Shown piece by piece: positions 46,985 to 55,223 of a DNA stretch of 64,000 nt. This DNA is from Massilia norwichensis (GTDB lineage Bacteria; Pseudomonadota; Gammaproteobacteria; Burkholderiales; Burkholderiaceae_D), in assembly GCF_024753245.1 (NCBI RefSeq), contig NZ_JANUGX010000035.1, positions 1 through 64,000 of the forward strand, read 5' to 3'. Each line of letters begins with the position of its first letter. Position 1 is the first letter of the stretch. The notes under the pieces were generated by a model. That model saw only the letters and a program-made list of their open reading frames with translations, did not search any database and had not been told where the DNA came from. The translations under genes were made by a program, and so were the position numbers.

Positions 46985-47479
46985 TTATCCTATTAAGGCT
47001 ACGTGAAAATGATCGTCATGATGTTCCGCCCATTTAACAAACGGGATACTCGTGTCGTTGAAGAGAACAAACTTGACTGGGGCGAATGTACGGAATAGTT
47101 CGATCACCTTGGCCGTTGCGTCCTTGTCGTACTGGCGATCCATGTGCGTTACAGGCATTTCAAGCCCGTCCTTCCGGACTGGGCGGATGTCTACCTGGAG
47201 GCCGTCCTGATGGGAGGCGTGATCTCTGTCATTGAAGCCATCAGCCCGGCTAATATTTCCGATGCCAATCCGGCGCTTGTCGATGGCCTGCCACTCCAGC
47301 CCCACCCGTAAAATCGCCTGCATCATGACGGGATGCGGATACTGATATCCGCCCCTGTCCGGCTTCTTATCCAGCAGACCATAGTTGTAATACCCGGATT
47401 CCATCGGCGACCGAGGCAGCATGAAAAACCCTCGCTTGTCCCGGATAGGCCGTAGCGGATCGTCCTGTTGATCAGCCAT
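46985..47479 (-). CDS. M74 (MepA-like) murein endopeptidase, probable T6SS effector
   Basis: 164 residues without a signal peptide. The LAS-type zinc site of penicillin-insensitive murein endopeptidases is visible: H90 and D97 in ASHQDGLQVDI (His and Asp seven apart, as in MepA) and H157/H159 in HHDDHFHV. It should cut peptidoglycan cross-links in the periplasm of a target cell. Lacking a signal peptide and starting 12 bases after hcp with a strong GGAGG ribosome site, it is best read as cargo of Hcp. An exported candidate immunity protein follows. Shorter than E. coli MepA (274), keeping only the catalytic part. Confidence 0.85.
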   Translation of the reverse strand: MADQQDDPLRPIRDKRGFFMLPRSPMESGYYNYGLLDKKPDRGGYQYPHPVMMQAILRVGLEWQAIDKRRIGIGNISRADGFNDRDHASHQDGLQVDIRPVRKDGLEMPVTHMDRQYDKDATAKVIELFRTFAPVKFVLFNDTSIPFVKWAEHHDDHFHVALIG

Positions 47480-47491
47480 GGTCCACCTCCG

Positions 47492-47986
47492 TCATGCGCA
47501 AGACTTATTGCAGGACAGGTCCCAGCCACCGGCGGTCTGGCCACCCGTGCCGCCACCGATCTTTTGCTGCGAGTACTTCCATTTCACCTTCGTGAAGTGC
47601 AGGGCGATATGGTCACGAAGAATGCTTCCCTCGGCCACCATCTGTTCCATGCTGGCGATCAGAACATTTTCCAGCTCGACTTCGTAATACTTCACCCGCT
47701 TGCCGTCGCCATCGGCGCGCATCATTTCCAACTTTGCTTTCGGAATCGTTTTGCCATTCGTGCAGTGCTGCATCAGCACAGGCGATGCGAGGTCGGCGAG
47801 CTTGGCCAGCGACAGCGTGCGATATTCGCTGCGTCCGGTCGTACGGCCGCCCGTGGACGAGCCTGTTGAATTGATCGGCTGCGTAACACCCCACTGTGCC
47901 TGAGCCACCTCGATCCAGCCCTGGTGGGCGGAGTCGGCCGATTCGCCTTTGATGCCGTCTATTTGCAGGTACACGTCGATTGCCAT
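47492..47986 (-). CDS. hcp: Hcp, type VI secretion tube protein
   Basis: 164 residues from the ATG at 47986, which has GGAG seven bases upstream. Family features: MAIDVYLQIDGIKGES at the N-terminus, the GRSEYRTLSLAKLADLASPVL segment (in part), CTNGKTIPKAKLEMMRADGD and the C-terminal GGWDLSCNKSCA. Hcp hexamers stack into the T6SS inner tube and carry small effectors in their lumen. No other T6SS structural gene is in the window, so this is an orphan hcp island that must use an apparatus encoded elsewhere. Confidence 0.93.
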   Translation of the reverse strand: MAIDVYLQIDGIKGESADSAHQGWIEVAQAQWGVTQPINSTGSSTGGRTTGRSEYRTLSLAKLADLASPVLMQHCTNGKTIPKAKLEMMRADGDGKRVKYYEVELENVLIASMEQMVAEGSILRDHIALHFTKVKWKYSQQKIGGGTGGQTAGGWDLSCNKSCA

Positions 47987-48476
47987 CTTGTTTCTCCAGG
48001 TGAGGTGGGAATAGCTACGCAAGACGGCATTGTTGAGTCGAGCTGATCGGCGGAGCTTGGGAGACCTCAAACAAGCTGATACGTCCCCTAAATTTGCATT
48101 AGGGCAGGTGATGTTGTGATTTTGGTACTCAGCAGTAAGGTCTCGGTGTTGTTTCCGCAGTGCCGCATCACACCCTTATCGGCTGCATGAGCAAGGCGCG
48201 CCGCAGGCCAGGTCTTCATAGGGAGAAACACGTTTATCACAGAGATATTGCGCATGCGCAAACTGCTGAGATAAGCAAGATCCCCCGGTAAACACGTCAA
48301 ACGACTGGCTCAGGAATCCATCGATTTGGCTCGTTGAGCCAAGACAAAAAATGCATCGGATGCAATGAAAGTAATAACATCATTATCACTTAATTGACTT
48401 CCAATTAAGAAACAAGCTCCCAGGCGCTGCGGAGCCGAAGAGACACCCGTTGATCACAAAAATTACTGGAGATACC
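47987..48476. other. 490-base divergent gap between hcp and the fil-like locus
   Basis: No gene I can support. More AT-rich than average, especially 48,310-48,415, where the promoter of the gene at 48477 should lie; boxes were not resolved. Contains an interrupted palindrome TGCATCGGATGCA near 48,352. A 70-codon minus-strand frame (48088-48300) has no recognisable features. Promoter of hcp must also be here. Confidence 0.4.
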
Positions 48477-49016
48477 ATGAAACTGCTGAAACAACTCGCC
48501 GTCGTCGCCGCCCTGTCCTCGATCGCTTCGTACGCATCGGCCCTGACCCCGATCGCCGACAGCGACCTGTCCAAGGTCTCCGGCCGTGACGGCGTGTCGA
48601 TCGCTGCTGACCTGCATATCAACATCGGTGAATTCAAGTACACCGACACCGACGCAGCAGGCGGCTCGGTTCGCTTCGGCAACATCGCCATCACCGGCGC
48701 GATTGCTGCCACGATCGACATCGTGAACAACCAGACCTTCCAGTCGGAAGCCATGGCTGCCCTGCCGACCGGCGCCGGCGGCGCTCTGGTCCCGAACGCC
48801 AACACCACCCTGGGCGTAAGCGGCGGCGCTGGCCTGGCTGCTTTCGCACCGACCGGTGACGTCGTCAAGATCGCTATCCCGCTGGTCGACACCACCAAGA
48901 ACCTGGCAATGAGCGTCGACTCGATCAAGATGGGCAACTCGGAAGCCTCGTTCGGTAAGTTCGAAATGAAAGACATCAAACTGCAAGGCACCACCGTCTA
49001 CATCTGGGCGCACTAA
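48477..49016 (+). CDS. FilA-like exported protein with double-glycine-like motif (probable major subunit)
   Basis: 179 residues. GGAG lies five bases before the ATG at 48477. Sec signal MKLLKQLAVVAALSSIASYASA, then at residues 26-39 IADSDLSKVSGRDG, which resembles the double-glycine leader consensus LSxxELxxIxGG. The mature part is Gly/Ala/Thr-rich, beta-type, and ends SFGKFEMKDIKLQGTTV...WAH. Codon use is strongly biased to preferred codons and the gene has its own terminator with possible readthrough, as for a major surface subunit. It resembles proteins annotated in Acinetobacter as putative pilus system protein FilA; that link is from memory of the family, not a search. Confidence 0.72.
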   Translation: MKLLKQLAVVAALSSIASYASALTPIADSDLSKVSGRDGVSIAADLHINIGEFKYTDTDAAGGSVRFGNIAITGAIAATIDIVNNQTFQSEAMAALPTGAGGALVPNANTTLGVSGGAGLAAFAPTGDVVKIAIPLVDTTKNLAMSVDSIKMGNSEASFGKFEMKDIKLQGTTVYIWAH

Positions 49017-49038
49017 TTTCCGGTTGATTGGTGATGGG

Positions 49039-49071
49039 ACGGCTCGTGGGCATTGCCCCGGGCCGTTTTTT
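49039..49071 (+). terminator. Intrinsic terminator between the first and second FilA-like genes
   Basis: ACGGCTCG (49039-49046) pairs with CGGGCCGT (49059-49066) with one G-U pair; the inner GGGC/GCCC extends the stem; six T follow (49066-49071). It lies inside a tight gene series, so it probably reduces, and does not abolish, expression of the three downstream genes relative to the first. Confidence 0.85.
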
Positions 49072-49098
49072 GACTTGAAGCGCTCGTCGGGATTCTCC

Positions 49099-49878
49099 AT
49101 GAGCAGACATTTTTTCCTCGCACTCGCATTCGCCGCCTCCAGCCTGCTGACGGCAGGGAGCGCCTCGGCGCAGATGCGTCCGATGTCGGACAGCGAGATG
49201 TCCACCGTGAGCGGGCAGGGCCTGTTCACCGTCAGTAATTCCAGCTACAACGGTTTCGATTTCATGCGCGTCGGCCTGGATGCCGATGTGACCCTGAACG
49301 CCAACTTGGCCAACCTGCGCCTGGGCGAATACAACTACGGCCCGCGCAACGGCAGCGGCGCCGATATCGACATCAGCGCCTTGCGCTTCGGCCGCAGCGA
49401 TGGCGGCGAAGCCGCGCGCCTGGTCCAGATCACCAACCCCTATTTCGAATTCGTCTACCGCAACACCGGCACCGCCGGCCAGCGCGAAGTCGTGGGCATG
49501 CGCCTGGGCTTCGACGGCATCGCCGGCGACATCGGCATGAAGATCGCGACCTTGTCCGGCGCGATGCGCATCGATGGTGGCGCCGCCGGCGTGGTCGACA
49601 CGCAGCTGGACCCGGGCGGCGGCAAGCGCTGGGACGGCACCTGCAGCGGCTGCGACCTGAAGCTGTCGCAGGTGGGCGCCGTCACCGCCGGCGATGCGGC
49701 CGGCCCGAGCCGCGATTTCTGGATCTCGGTGCTGAAGACGCCGGTGAGCTTCCAGGCAGCGCCGGGCATGCCGGCCCTGACCGAGGCCCAGGCCGGGATC
49801 TGGCTGAACTGGCGCGACAAGCTGAGCGCGCTGACCACGAACGGCCTGGTGCCGCTCAATAATCCGCCGGGGCGTTGA
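49099..49878 (+). CDS. FilA-like exported protein, second paralogue
   Basis: 259 residues from the ATG at 49099, preceded by GGGA. Signal peptide MSRHFFLALAFAASSLLTAGSASA, then MSDSEMSTVSGQG at residues 29-41, the same motif as the neighbours. The mature part is beta-rich with repeated Leu-Arg-Leu-Gly and aromatic segments and one CSGC motif (TCSGCDLKLS). The next gene starts within its stop (TGATG), so they are translated together. Similar in plan to DUF6160/FilA-type proteins; function unknown. Confidence 0.7.
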   Translation: MSRHFFLALAFAASSLLTAGSASAQMRPMSDSEMSTVSGQGLFTVSNSSYNGFDFMRVGLDADVTLNANLANLRLGEYNYGPRNGSGADIDISALRFGRSDGGEAARLVQITNPYFEFVYRNTGTAGQREVVGMRLGFDGIAGDIGMKIATLSGAMRIDGGAAGVVDTQLDPGGGKRWDGTCSGCDLKLSQVGAVTAGDAAGPSRDFWISVLKTPVSFQAAPGMPALTEAQAGIWLNWRDKLSALTTNGLVPLNNPPGR

Positions 49879-50741
49879 TGCGCGGCGTCCGCATGCTCCT
49901 GTTGCCGCTGGCGCTTGCGCCGGTCTGGGCCTGCGCGCTCGAGCCGCTGTCCGACAGTGCGCTGGCCAAGATCGGCGGCCGCGACGGCATGAGCTTCAAT
50001 CTCTCGAACTTCGCGATGGCCGGCAATGCCGTGCTGCGCTATCACACGCCGGATGGACGCGGCAGCCTCGGCATCGGCAACCTGTCGGCATCGCGTTCGG
50101 ACAACCTCGACGCGCCTTTCGCCGATCCCTATCGCCTGGACGTGATCGCGGGCGGCCCGGGGAAGGCGCAGATCGTCAACATCGCCATGCCCGAGAACGT
50201 GCTGGGGCGCGAAGTCTGGCAGATGGCCTTCGATTTCGATGTCGGCGACAACGGCATCGTGGTGAATGGCGGCAGCGTGATCCTGAAGGACCTCGTGTAC
50301 TACGGCGGCGGCCTGCAGTGGTCGACCCCGGCGACCGGCGACGGCCTCGCCTTCGGCCTGGCCACACGCATGGAAATCGGCAGCCTGGCGCTGCAGCCGA
50401 ACGGCCGCGGCGCGGCCGGTGAAGCGATGGTGCTGTCGAATGTGAAGATCGGCGCCGCGCAGGATGACGGCTCGGCGCCGGTCGCGCCCTGGCGCCTGGC
50501 CGACGTCTCGGCCCAGGCCGGGATCTTCAATGCCCGCACCGACGAGTCGGGCAATTCGCGCCTGCACATCGGCATCAACTGGCCGGAGGCCGGCGCCGCC
50601 GCCGCAGCCGGCACCCTGCAGATCGGGAACATCAGCTTCCGCAGCGATGCCGGCGGCACGGTCGCACCGAATGTCGACCTGGGCAGCTCGCGCATCGGTT
50701 CGATCCAGTTGCAGTACCTCGACATCAAGTTCAGGCCATGA
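49878..50741 (+). CDS. FilA-like exported protein, third paralogue
   Basis: 287 residues from the ATG at 49878, overlapping the previous stop. N-terminal signal MRGVRMLLLPLALAPVWACA followed by LSDSALAKIGGRDG at residues 24-37; this copy has a true Gly-Gly at the expected cleavage place. The body is beta-rich (repeats such as LGIGNLSASRSDN, ALQPNGRG, LQIGNISFRSDAG) and ends in IQLQYLDIKFRP. C19 could be read as a weak lipobox (VWAC), but the order fits ordinary export better. Overlaps the next gene by ATGA. Confidence 0.7.
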   Translation: MRGVRMLLLPLALAPVWACALEPLSDSALAKIGGRDGMSFNLSNFAMAGNAVLRYHTPDGRGSLGIGNLSASRSDNLDAPFADPYRLDVIAGGPGKAQIVNIAMPENVLGREVWQMAFDFDVGDNGIVVNGGSVILKDLVYYGGGLQWSTPATGDGLAFGLATRMEIGSLALQPNGRGAAGEAMVLSNVKIGAAQDDGSAPVAPWRLADVSAQAGIFNARTDESGNSRLHIGINWPEAGAAAAAGTLQIGNISFRSDAGGTVAPNVDLGSSRIGSIQLQYLDIKFRP

Positions 50742-51202
50742 AAAAACGACTCGCCGCACTCGCTACCTTGGCCATGCTGGCATGCGGCGCCGCCGGCGCC
50801 GGGCCGACCGCGCTGCCGGACAGCGAACTGGCCGCGGTGCGCGGCGCCGACGGCATCAGCTTCGCGGTCGACCTCAACCTGAACCGCCAGCCCGACAACG
50901 CGACCGGCGATAGCCGCCTGACGATCGGCCAGAAGGTCGACGAGCGCATGACCTATATCGTGGTGCGCAACGTCGGCGGCAGGATACAGATGCTGGGCCT
51001 GAACATCAGCCCGCAGACGGCCGCCGACGGCACCAATTACGTGGCACTGACCCTGCCGGGGTACACCCGCTTCACGGACACCGGCTTCGATTCGATCAGC
51101 GTGCAGGCCGACCCGCGCGCGGCGGTCAGCGGCAACCTGGGACGGATCAGCATCAACGGCGAGATGATGATGCAGGGCCAGCTACGCCTGTGGTCCCACT
51201 AG
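50738..51202 (+). CDS. FilA-like exported protein, fourth paralogue
   Basis: 154 residues. Signal MKKRLAALATLAMLACGAAGA, then LPDSELAAVRGADG at residues 26-39 followed by ISFAVDLNLNR, closely matching the first paralogue (GRDGVSIAADLHINIG). The C-terminus MMMQGQLRLWSH parallels the WAH ending of that paralogue. Last of three overlapping genes, so it is made together with the two preceding proteins. Its stop shares the palindrome CTAG with the stop of the convergent regulator. Confidence 0.7.
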   Translation: MKKRLAALATLAMLACGAAGAGPTALPDSELAAVRGADGISFAVDLNLNRQPDNATGDSRLTIGQKVDERMTYIVVRNVGGRIQMLGLNISPQTAADGTNYVALTLPGYTRFTDTGFDSISVQADPRAAVSGNLGRISINGEMMMQGQLRLWSH

Positions 51203-52230
51203 GCGCCTTTGGTTTTTTGCTGGAACTCGCCGGGCGCCTTGCCGAACCAGCGCAGGCAGGCGCGGTGGAAGGCGCTGGGGTCGGAGAAGCCGAGCTTGTA
51301 GCTGAGGTTCTTGACGCTGATGCGGTCGCTGCCGAGGTATTGCTGGGCGATGGTGCGGCGCACTTCGTCGACCAGGGTCGAGAAGTCGGTGCCTTCGTCG
51401 GCCAGGCGCCGCTGCAGGGTGCGCTCGCTGATCGCGAGGCGCCGGGCGACGGCATCGCGCAGGGCGCCGCCCTGGTCGATCATGGCCGGCAGCATCTCGC
51501 GCACGCGCGCCGCGAAGCTGCTGCGTTCGGCCTGCGCCAGGCGTTCGTCGAGCATCCGGATCAAGCCCTCGGCGACCAGCGGATTGGCGGTCGGGATCGG
51601 TGCCGTCGCATCGGCGTTGGCGAACTCGCAGACGTTGGCCGGCGCGCCGAAACGCACCGGACAGCCATAGCGCTCGGCATACGCGGTGCTGGCGGCCGGC
51701 GCCGGGTAGGCGTATTCGACGTTGAGCGGTTTCAGACTGGGACGGGCGCCGACGAAGCGCAAGGTCGACAGCAGCAGGTTCCAGGTGAAATCGTAGCGCT
51801 GGATCGGCACCGGGCGTATGCCGCCGACCAGGTTCAGGCCGACGCGCACGCGGTCGATTTTCGGTTCGATGGTGGCGCGCACCACCGGCGTCACCAGCGG
51901 CATGTAGCGCATCAGGTTGTCGGCGGCCTGCTTGAGCGTGGGCGAGGCCAGCATCAGGTGGCCCAGCACGCCGAGCCAGCTGAGCGGATCGGGAGCGAAC
52001 ACGCGAAAGCCGATCAGCGGATCGTCGCTGGCCAGCGCCAGGCCTTCCCAGAGCTGGCTGAACTGGTCGGATAGGGCGAGGAGATCGGCGGCGCGTTCGT
52101 TGCCGCTCGGCTGCCCGTTGCCGAACCAGCTCAGGCCGGCGCGGGCGAACAGGCCCTCGACGTCGACGCCTTCGGCCGACAGGCAGCTCTTGATGCGCTG
52201 CACCACGTCCGTCGCCGACAAATACTTCAC
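51199..52230 (-). CDS. AraC family regulator with arabinose-binding-like (OruR type) sensor domain
   Basis: 343 residues. N-terminal ligand-binding-like domain of the PF12625 group to about residue 200 (IGFRVFAPDPLSWLGVLGHLM), then a C-terminal helix-turn-helix (VARRLAISERTLQRRL and SVKNLSYKLGFSDPSAFHRA). Proteins of this plan include OruR and regulators of lipid or amino acid use. It lies between the exported FilA-like genes and the C39 operon, on the opposite strand, so it is a candidate regulator of one or both. Coding stops with the convergent gene at the same CTAG. Confidence 0.88.
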   Translation of the reverse strand: MKYLSATDVVQRIKSCLSAEGVDVEGLFARAGLSWFGNGQPSGNERAADLLALSDQFSQLWEGLALASDDPLIGFRVFAPDPLSWLGVLGHLMLASPTLKQAADNLMRYMPLVTPVVRATIEPKIDRVRVGLNLVGGIRPVPIQRYDFTWNLLLSTLRFVGARPSLKPLNVEYAYPAPAASTAYAERYGCPVRFGAPANVCEFANADATAPIPTANPLVAEGLIRMLDERLAQAERSSFAARVREMLPAMIDQGGALRDAVARRLAISERTLQRRLADEGTDFSTLVDEVRRTIAQQYLGSDRISVKNLSYKLGFSDPSAFHRACLRWFGKAPGEFQQKTKGA

Positions 52231-52376
52231 GCTGGACCTCGTGCCTTGAACATACTTGTCTCCTTGTTGGGCGGCCCGGGTCTGGCGCCCGGTTGCCGTT
52301 TTTTTATTATGTGTGCATGTGAAAAGCTGGCGCGTAGGAAAATGATCCTTTGTTTTTCAAAAAACGCTTATTCAGT

Positions 52377-53237
52377 TCACATCCGTGCCTGCTGGCGCGC
52401 CCTTGCCGGCGTGATGCCGTAGGCCGCCGCGAAGCAGGAAGTCATGTGGCTCTGGCTGTTGAAGCCGCATTGCGCTGCAACACGGGCGATCGAAAAACTG
52501 GTACGCGTCAGCAGTTCGTGCACGCGTTCCAGGCGCAGCCGCAGCACGTAGCGGTGCGGCGTCATCCCCATCGCTTCATGGAAGATGCGGCGGAAGTGCG
52601 ACTCCGAGACGCCGGCCCGTTCGGCCAGCTCGGCGTTCGACAACTCGTTCGACAGGTTCTCGCCGATCCACTCCAGCACGCCCTGCAGGCGGCCGAGCTG
52701 CAGCGCGTCGGGCGGCACGTGGCGTCCGGTCTTGCCCTCGAGGACGCGGCAGGTCTGCTCGATCATCAGCTGGCCGACGCGTTCGACGAAGCCGTGGTCG
52801 GTGAGATTGGGCGAGCTGGTGCGCGAGAGTTCGCCCAGCAGCTGCTGGGCGCAGGCGTTGACCAGCGGATCGGAGAAGGGCGGGGCCTTGGCGCGCGCGT
52901 TCAGCAGGCGCTGCAGGTGGCGCACCAGTTCGTGCTCCGGATCGATGACGTGGAACATCGCCATGTCGATCGCGCCGAAGAAGGTCCAGCGGCTGGCAAA
53001 GCCCGGCTGGAAGATGGTCGAGGCGCCGGCCAGGAAATCGAAGGAGCGGGAGGCCGAGCGGCCGGCAGTGGCGCGCGCGCCGCCCAGGTGGCAGGCCAGC
53101 ACCAGCGAGTCCAGCGGCGGCACCTCGCAGCCGCCGATCTGAAAGATGTAGCGTTCGGCGCGCAGGGGCACGCCGCCGATCTCGACGCTGACGACCGGTT
53201 CCCCCAATGCGCTGCTAATCCTGTCCCAGCTCTTCAT
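52377..53237 (-). CDS. AraC family regulator, second copy at the fil-like locus
   Basis: 286 residues from ATG 53237 (MKSWDRISSALGEP); a GTG two codons upstream is an alternative. N-terminal domain resembles AraC-binding-like group 2 (FDFLAGASTIFQPGFASRW), C-terminal double helix-turn-helix (LSNAELAERAGVSESHFRRI and IARVAAQCGFNSQSHMTSCF). Not closely related to the neighbouring AraC protein. Divergent from the C39 operon, whose start is 169 bases away, so it is the most likely regulator of that operon. Confidence 0.88.
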   Translation of the reverse strand: MKSWDRISSALGEPVVSVEIGGVPLRAERYIFQIGGCEVPPLDSLVLACHLGGARATAGRSASRSFDFLAGASTIFQPGFASRWTFFGAIDMAMFHVIDPEHELVRHLQRLLNARAKAPPFSDPLVNACAQQLLGELSRTSSPNLTDHGFVERVGQLMIEQTCRVLEGKTGRHVPPDALQLGRLQGVLEWIGENLSNELSNAELAERAGVSESHFRRIFHEAMGMTPHRYVLRLRLERVHELLTRTSFSIARVAAQCGFNSQSHMTSCFAAAYGITPARARQQARM

Positions 53238-53335
53238 CGGCACGCTTTCGAATGAGCGGTTTTTAATAAAATCGACAGCGTTTTATAACATCAGGAAAGC
53301 TTGCTTGCATACAGAATATAGAAAAACTGCAATAA

Positions 53336-53355
53336 ACGTGGTCAAAACGCCACGT
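53336..53355 (+). promoter_or_regulatory. Inverted repeat upstream of the C39 operon
   Basis: ACGTGG (53336-53341) and CCACGT (53350-53355) separated by eight bases, 50 bases before the C39 gene in the divergent region with an AraC gene. Could be an operator or a leader hairpin; neither is proven. Promoter boxes in this AT-rich gap were not resolved. Confidence 0.4.
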
Positions 53356-53405
53356 AACAAGCAGTCATATAAAGGGAACGCAAGACGCGTCCCGGGGAGA
53401 CATGA

Positions 53406-54167
53406 ATGTTCGCAGTCCTGCTGGGTATCCTGGCTGTGGTGCTGGGAGGATCGGGCGTGCTGGCCAAGCATGAGGTCGAAGACCGCCCGCTCGACCGATT
53501 CGATATCCCGACCACCATGTCGGTGGCGGCCACCGGCGTGCAGAACGTCAGCATGGAGCCGTTCTCCGAGCTCAAATACAAGAACATCGTCCACCAGGCC
53601 TACGACTACAGCTGCGGCTCGGCGGCCCTGGTCACCATCCTCAAATACCACCTCGGCATCGACGTCAGCGAGCAGCAGTCGATGGAAGGCATGATGGCCT
53701 TCGGCGAGAAGGAGAAGATCATCGAGCGCCGCGGTTTCTCGCTGCTCGACATGAAGCGCTACCTGGCCTCGATCGGCGTGCAGAGCGCGGGCTTCCGGGC
53801 CGAGATGGCCGATCTCCTGACCCTCGACCACCCCGGCATCGTGCCGATCGATTACGCCGGCTTCAAGCACTTCGTGGTGCTGCGCGGCGTGCGCGGCGGG
53901 CTGGTGTTCCTGGCCGATCCGGCGATGGGCAACATCACCTTCCCGGTCGAAGAATTCGCCACCCTCTGGGACCGTAACACCCTGTTCATCGCCTACCCGC
54001 CGAAAGACAAGCCGGCGCTGGCGAAGCTGGCCTTGTCCGACAACGAACTGGGCGTGACCGACATGGACCGCGTACGCGACCGCGGCCTGCTGCGGCCGAT
54101 CGACGACCAACTGAGGATGGAGCGCATGCTGAACGGCTTCGGCGGCGTCTCGATCCGGAAACGATAG
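53406..54167 (+). CDS. Periplasmic C39-family (double-glycine type) cysteine peptidase, FilB-like
   Basis: 253 residues. ATG at 53406 with GGAG six bases upstream. An N-terminal hydrophobic stretch (MFAVLLGILAVVLGGSGVLA) exports or anchors it in the periplasm. The C39 active site is intact: Q64 and C70 in QAYDYSCGSAALV, H155 in FKHFVVLRG and D171 in FLADPAMG. C39 peptidases normally sit on ABC exporters and cut after Gly-Gly in leaders; here there is no transporter domain, so any cleavage would be after Sec export. Four neighbouring exported proteins carry a fitting motif. Resembles the C39 peptidase named FilB in Acinetobacter annotation. Confidence 0.82.
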   Translation: MFAVLLGILAVVLGGSGVLAKHEVEDRPLDRFDIPTTMSVAATGVQNVSMEPFSELKYKNIVHQAYDYSCGSAALVTILKYHLGIDVSEQQSMEGMMAFGEKEKIIERRGFSLLDMKRYLASIGVQSAGFRAEMADLLTLDHPGIVPIDYAGFKHFVVLRGVRGGLVFLADPAMGNITFPVEEFATLWDRNTLFIAYPPKDKPALAKLALSDNELGVTDMDRVRDRGLLRPIDDQLRMERMLNGFGGVSIRKR

Positions 54168-54187
54168 ACCAATCAAGAAGGACCACC

Positions 54188-55216
54188 ATGAAGATTCAAT
54201 CCCTGCCGGCGCTGGCCCTGGCCCTGTGCGGCGCGTTCGTGCAACCCCTGGCCCTGGCCCAGGAGTCGTCGACGCCCGCCACGTCGGACGCTGTGCGCGA
54301 TGCGCTGGCGAAGAAGGAAGGCGACGCCGACAACACCACGCTGCTGAAGGAGACCCTGACCGCCGTCGACAAGCAGTACTCGCTGATCCGCAAGGGACAG
54401 ATCCAGGTGAACTATGAGCTGAACTACGCGTACATCGGCCAGGACAAGATCAACACCGACCTGAGCTCCGGCCAGGCGACCCTGTTCTCGATCGAGAACA
54501 GCAATTCGCACACGATCACGAACACGCTGATGGCGGACTACGGCGTGCTCAATAACCTGACCGCGAACGTCAGCATGCCCTTCATCAGCCGCTATGCCGA
54601 CAACGTCGGTTATTCGGGCGTCTCGCACACGCTCGGCGACCTGGGCCTGAACGTGCGCTGGCAGCCGCACGAGGTCAAGCGCGACGAGCCGACCTTCACC
54701 ATCACCGGCGGCGTGCGCCTGGCCACCGGCGAGAGCCCGTTCAAGGTCGACAACGACAAGGGCCTGGCCACCGGCTCCGGCATCAACACCTTCAGCCTCG
54801 GCTCCAACGTGACCCGCATCGTCGATCCGGTCGCGCTGTTCGGTTCCGTCAACGTCGGCTACGGCCTGAAGGCCAAGCACCTGCACCAGCAGCTGTACGG
54901 CGCCACGCTGCGCGAAGTGAAGCCGGGCGCCAGCTTCGGTTTCGGCCTCGGTTTCGCGTATGCGCTGTCGTACAAGATCACGACGTCGTTCTCGTTCCAG
55001 CAGTCGATCTCGGCGCGCTCCACGCTGACCTTCGAGGACGGCAGCGGCAACCTGAGCAAAGCCCATACCTCGACCCAGAGCGCCGGCATCCTGTCGATCG
55101 GCCTGGGCTACCGCTTCACGCCCAAGACCACGGTCAACGTCACGGTCGGCGCCGGCCTCACCGCTTCCGCGCCGAACCTGTCGATGACCATGAGCGTGCC
55201 GCTGCTGCTGAAGTGA
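54188..55216 (+). CDS. Outer-membrane beta-barrel-like protein of the fil-like operon
   Basis: 342 residues with signal peptide MKIQSLPALALALCGAFVQPLALA and AAGGA before the ATG. A short helical segment (DAVRDALAKKEGD...LLKETLTAVDKQY) precedes alternating amphipathic strands (GQIQVNYELNYAYIG, NLTANVSMPFISRY, GASFGFGLGFAYALSYK, GILSIGLGYRFTP) that look like a transporter-type barrel. It starts 20 bases after the C39 gene. Comparable in place to FilC of Acinetobacter. Could be a secretion pore, but no such activity can be read from sequence. Confidence 0.7.
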   Translation: MKIQSLPALALALCGAFVQPLALAQESSTPATSDAVRDALAKKEGDADNTTLLKETLTAVDKQYSLIRKGQIQVNYELNYAYIGQDKINTDLSSGQATLFSIENSNSHTITNTLMADYGVLNNLTANVSMPFISRYADNVGYSGVSHTLGDLGLNVRWQPHEVKRDEPTFTITGGVRLATGESPFKVDNDKGLATGSGINTFSLGSNVTRIVDPVALFGSVNVGYGLKAKHLHQQLYGATLREVKPGASFGFGLGFAYALSYKITTSFSFQQSISARSTLTFEDGSGNLSKAHTSTQSAGILSIGLGYRFTPKTTVNVTVGAGLTASAPNLSMTMSVPLLLK

Positions 55217-55223
55217 GGCCGGC

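Noticed and set aside
48088..48300. 70-codon minus-strand frame between hcp and the fil-like locus
   Set aside because: No ribosome site, no recognisable domain, and poor codon pattern; left as part of the intergenic region.
49878..49940. Lipoprotein signal (VWAC) in the third FilA-like protein
   Set aside because: The residues before Cys19 fit the lipobox poorly and the paralogues have ordinary signal peptides; kept only as a remote alternative.
53402..53470. Alternative start ATG at 53402 for the C39 gene
   Set aside because: It is in a different frame that leads to non-family sequence; the ATG at 53406 with GGAG at six bases gives the hydrophobic N-terminus and the C39 core.
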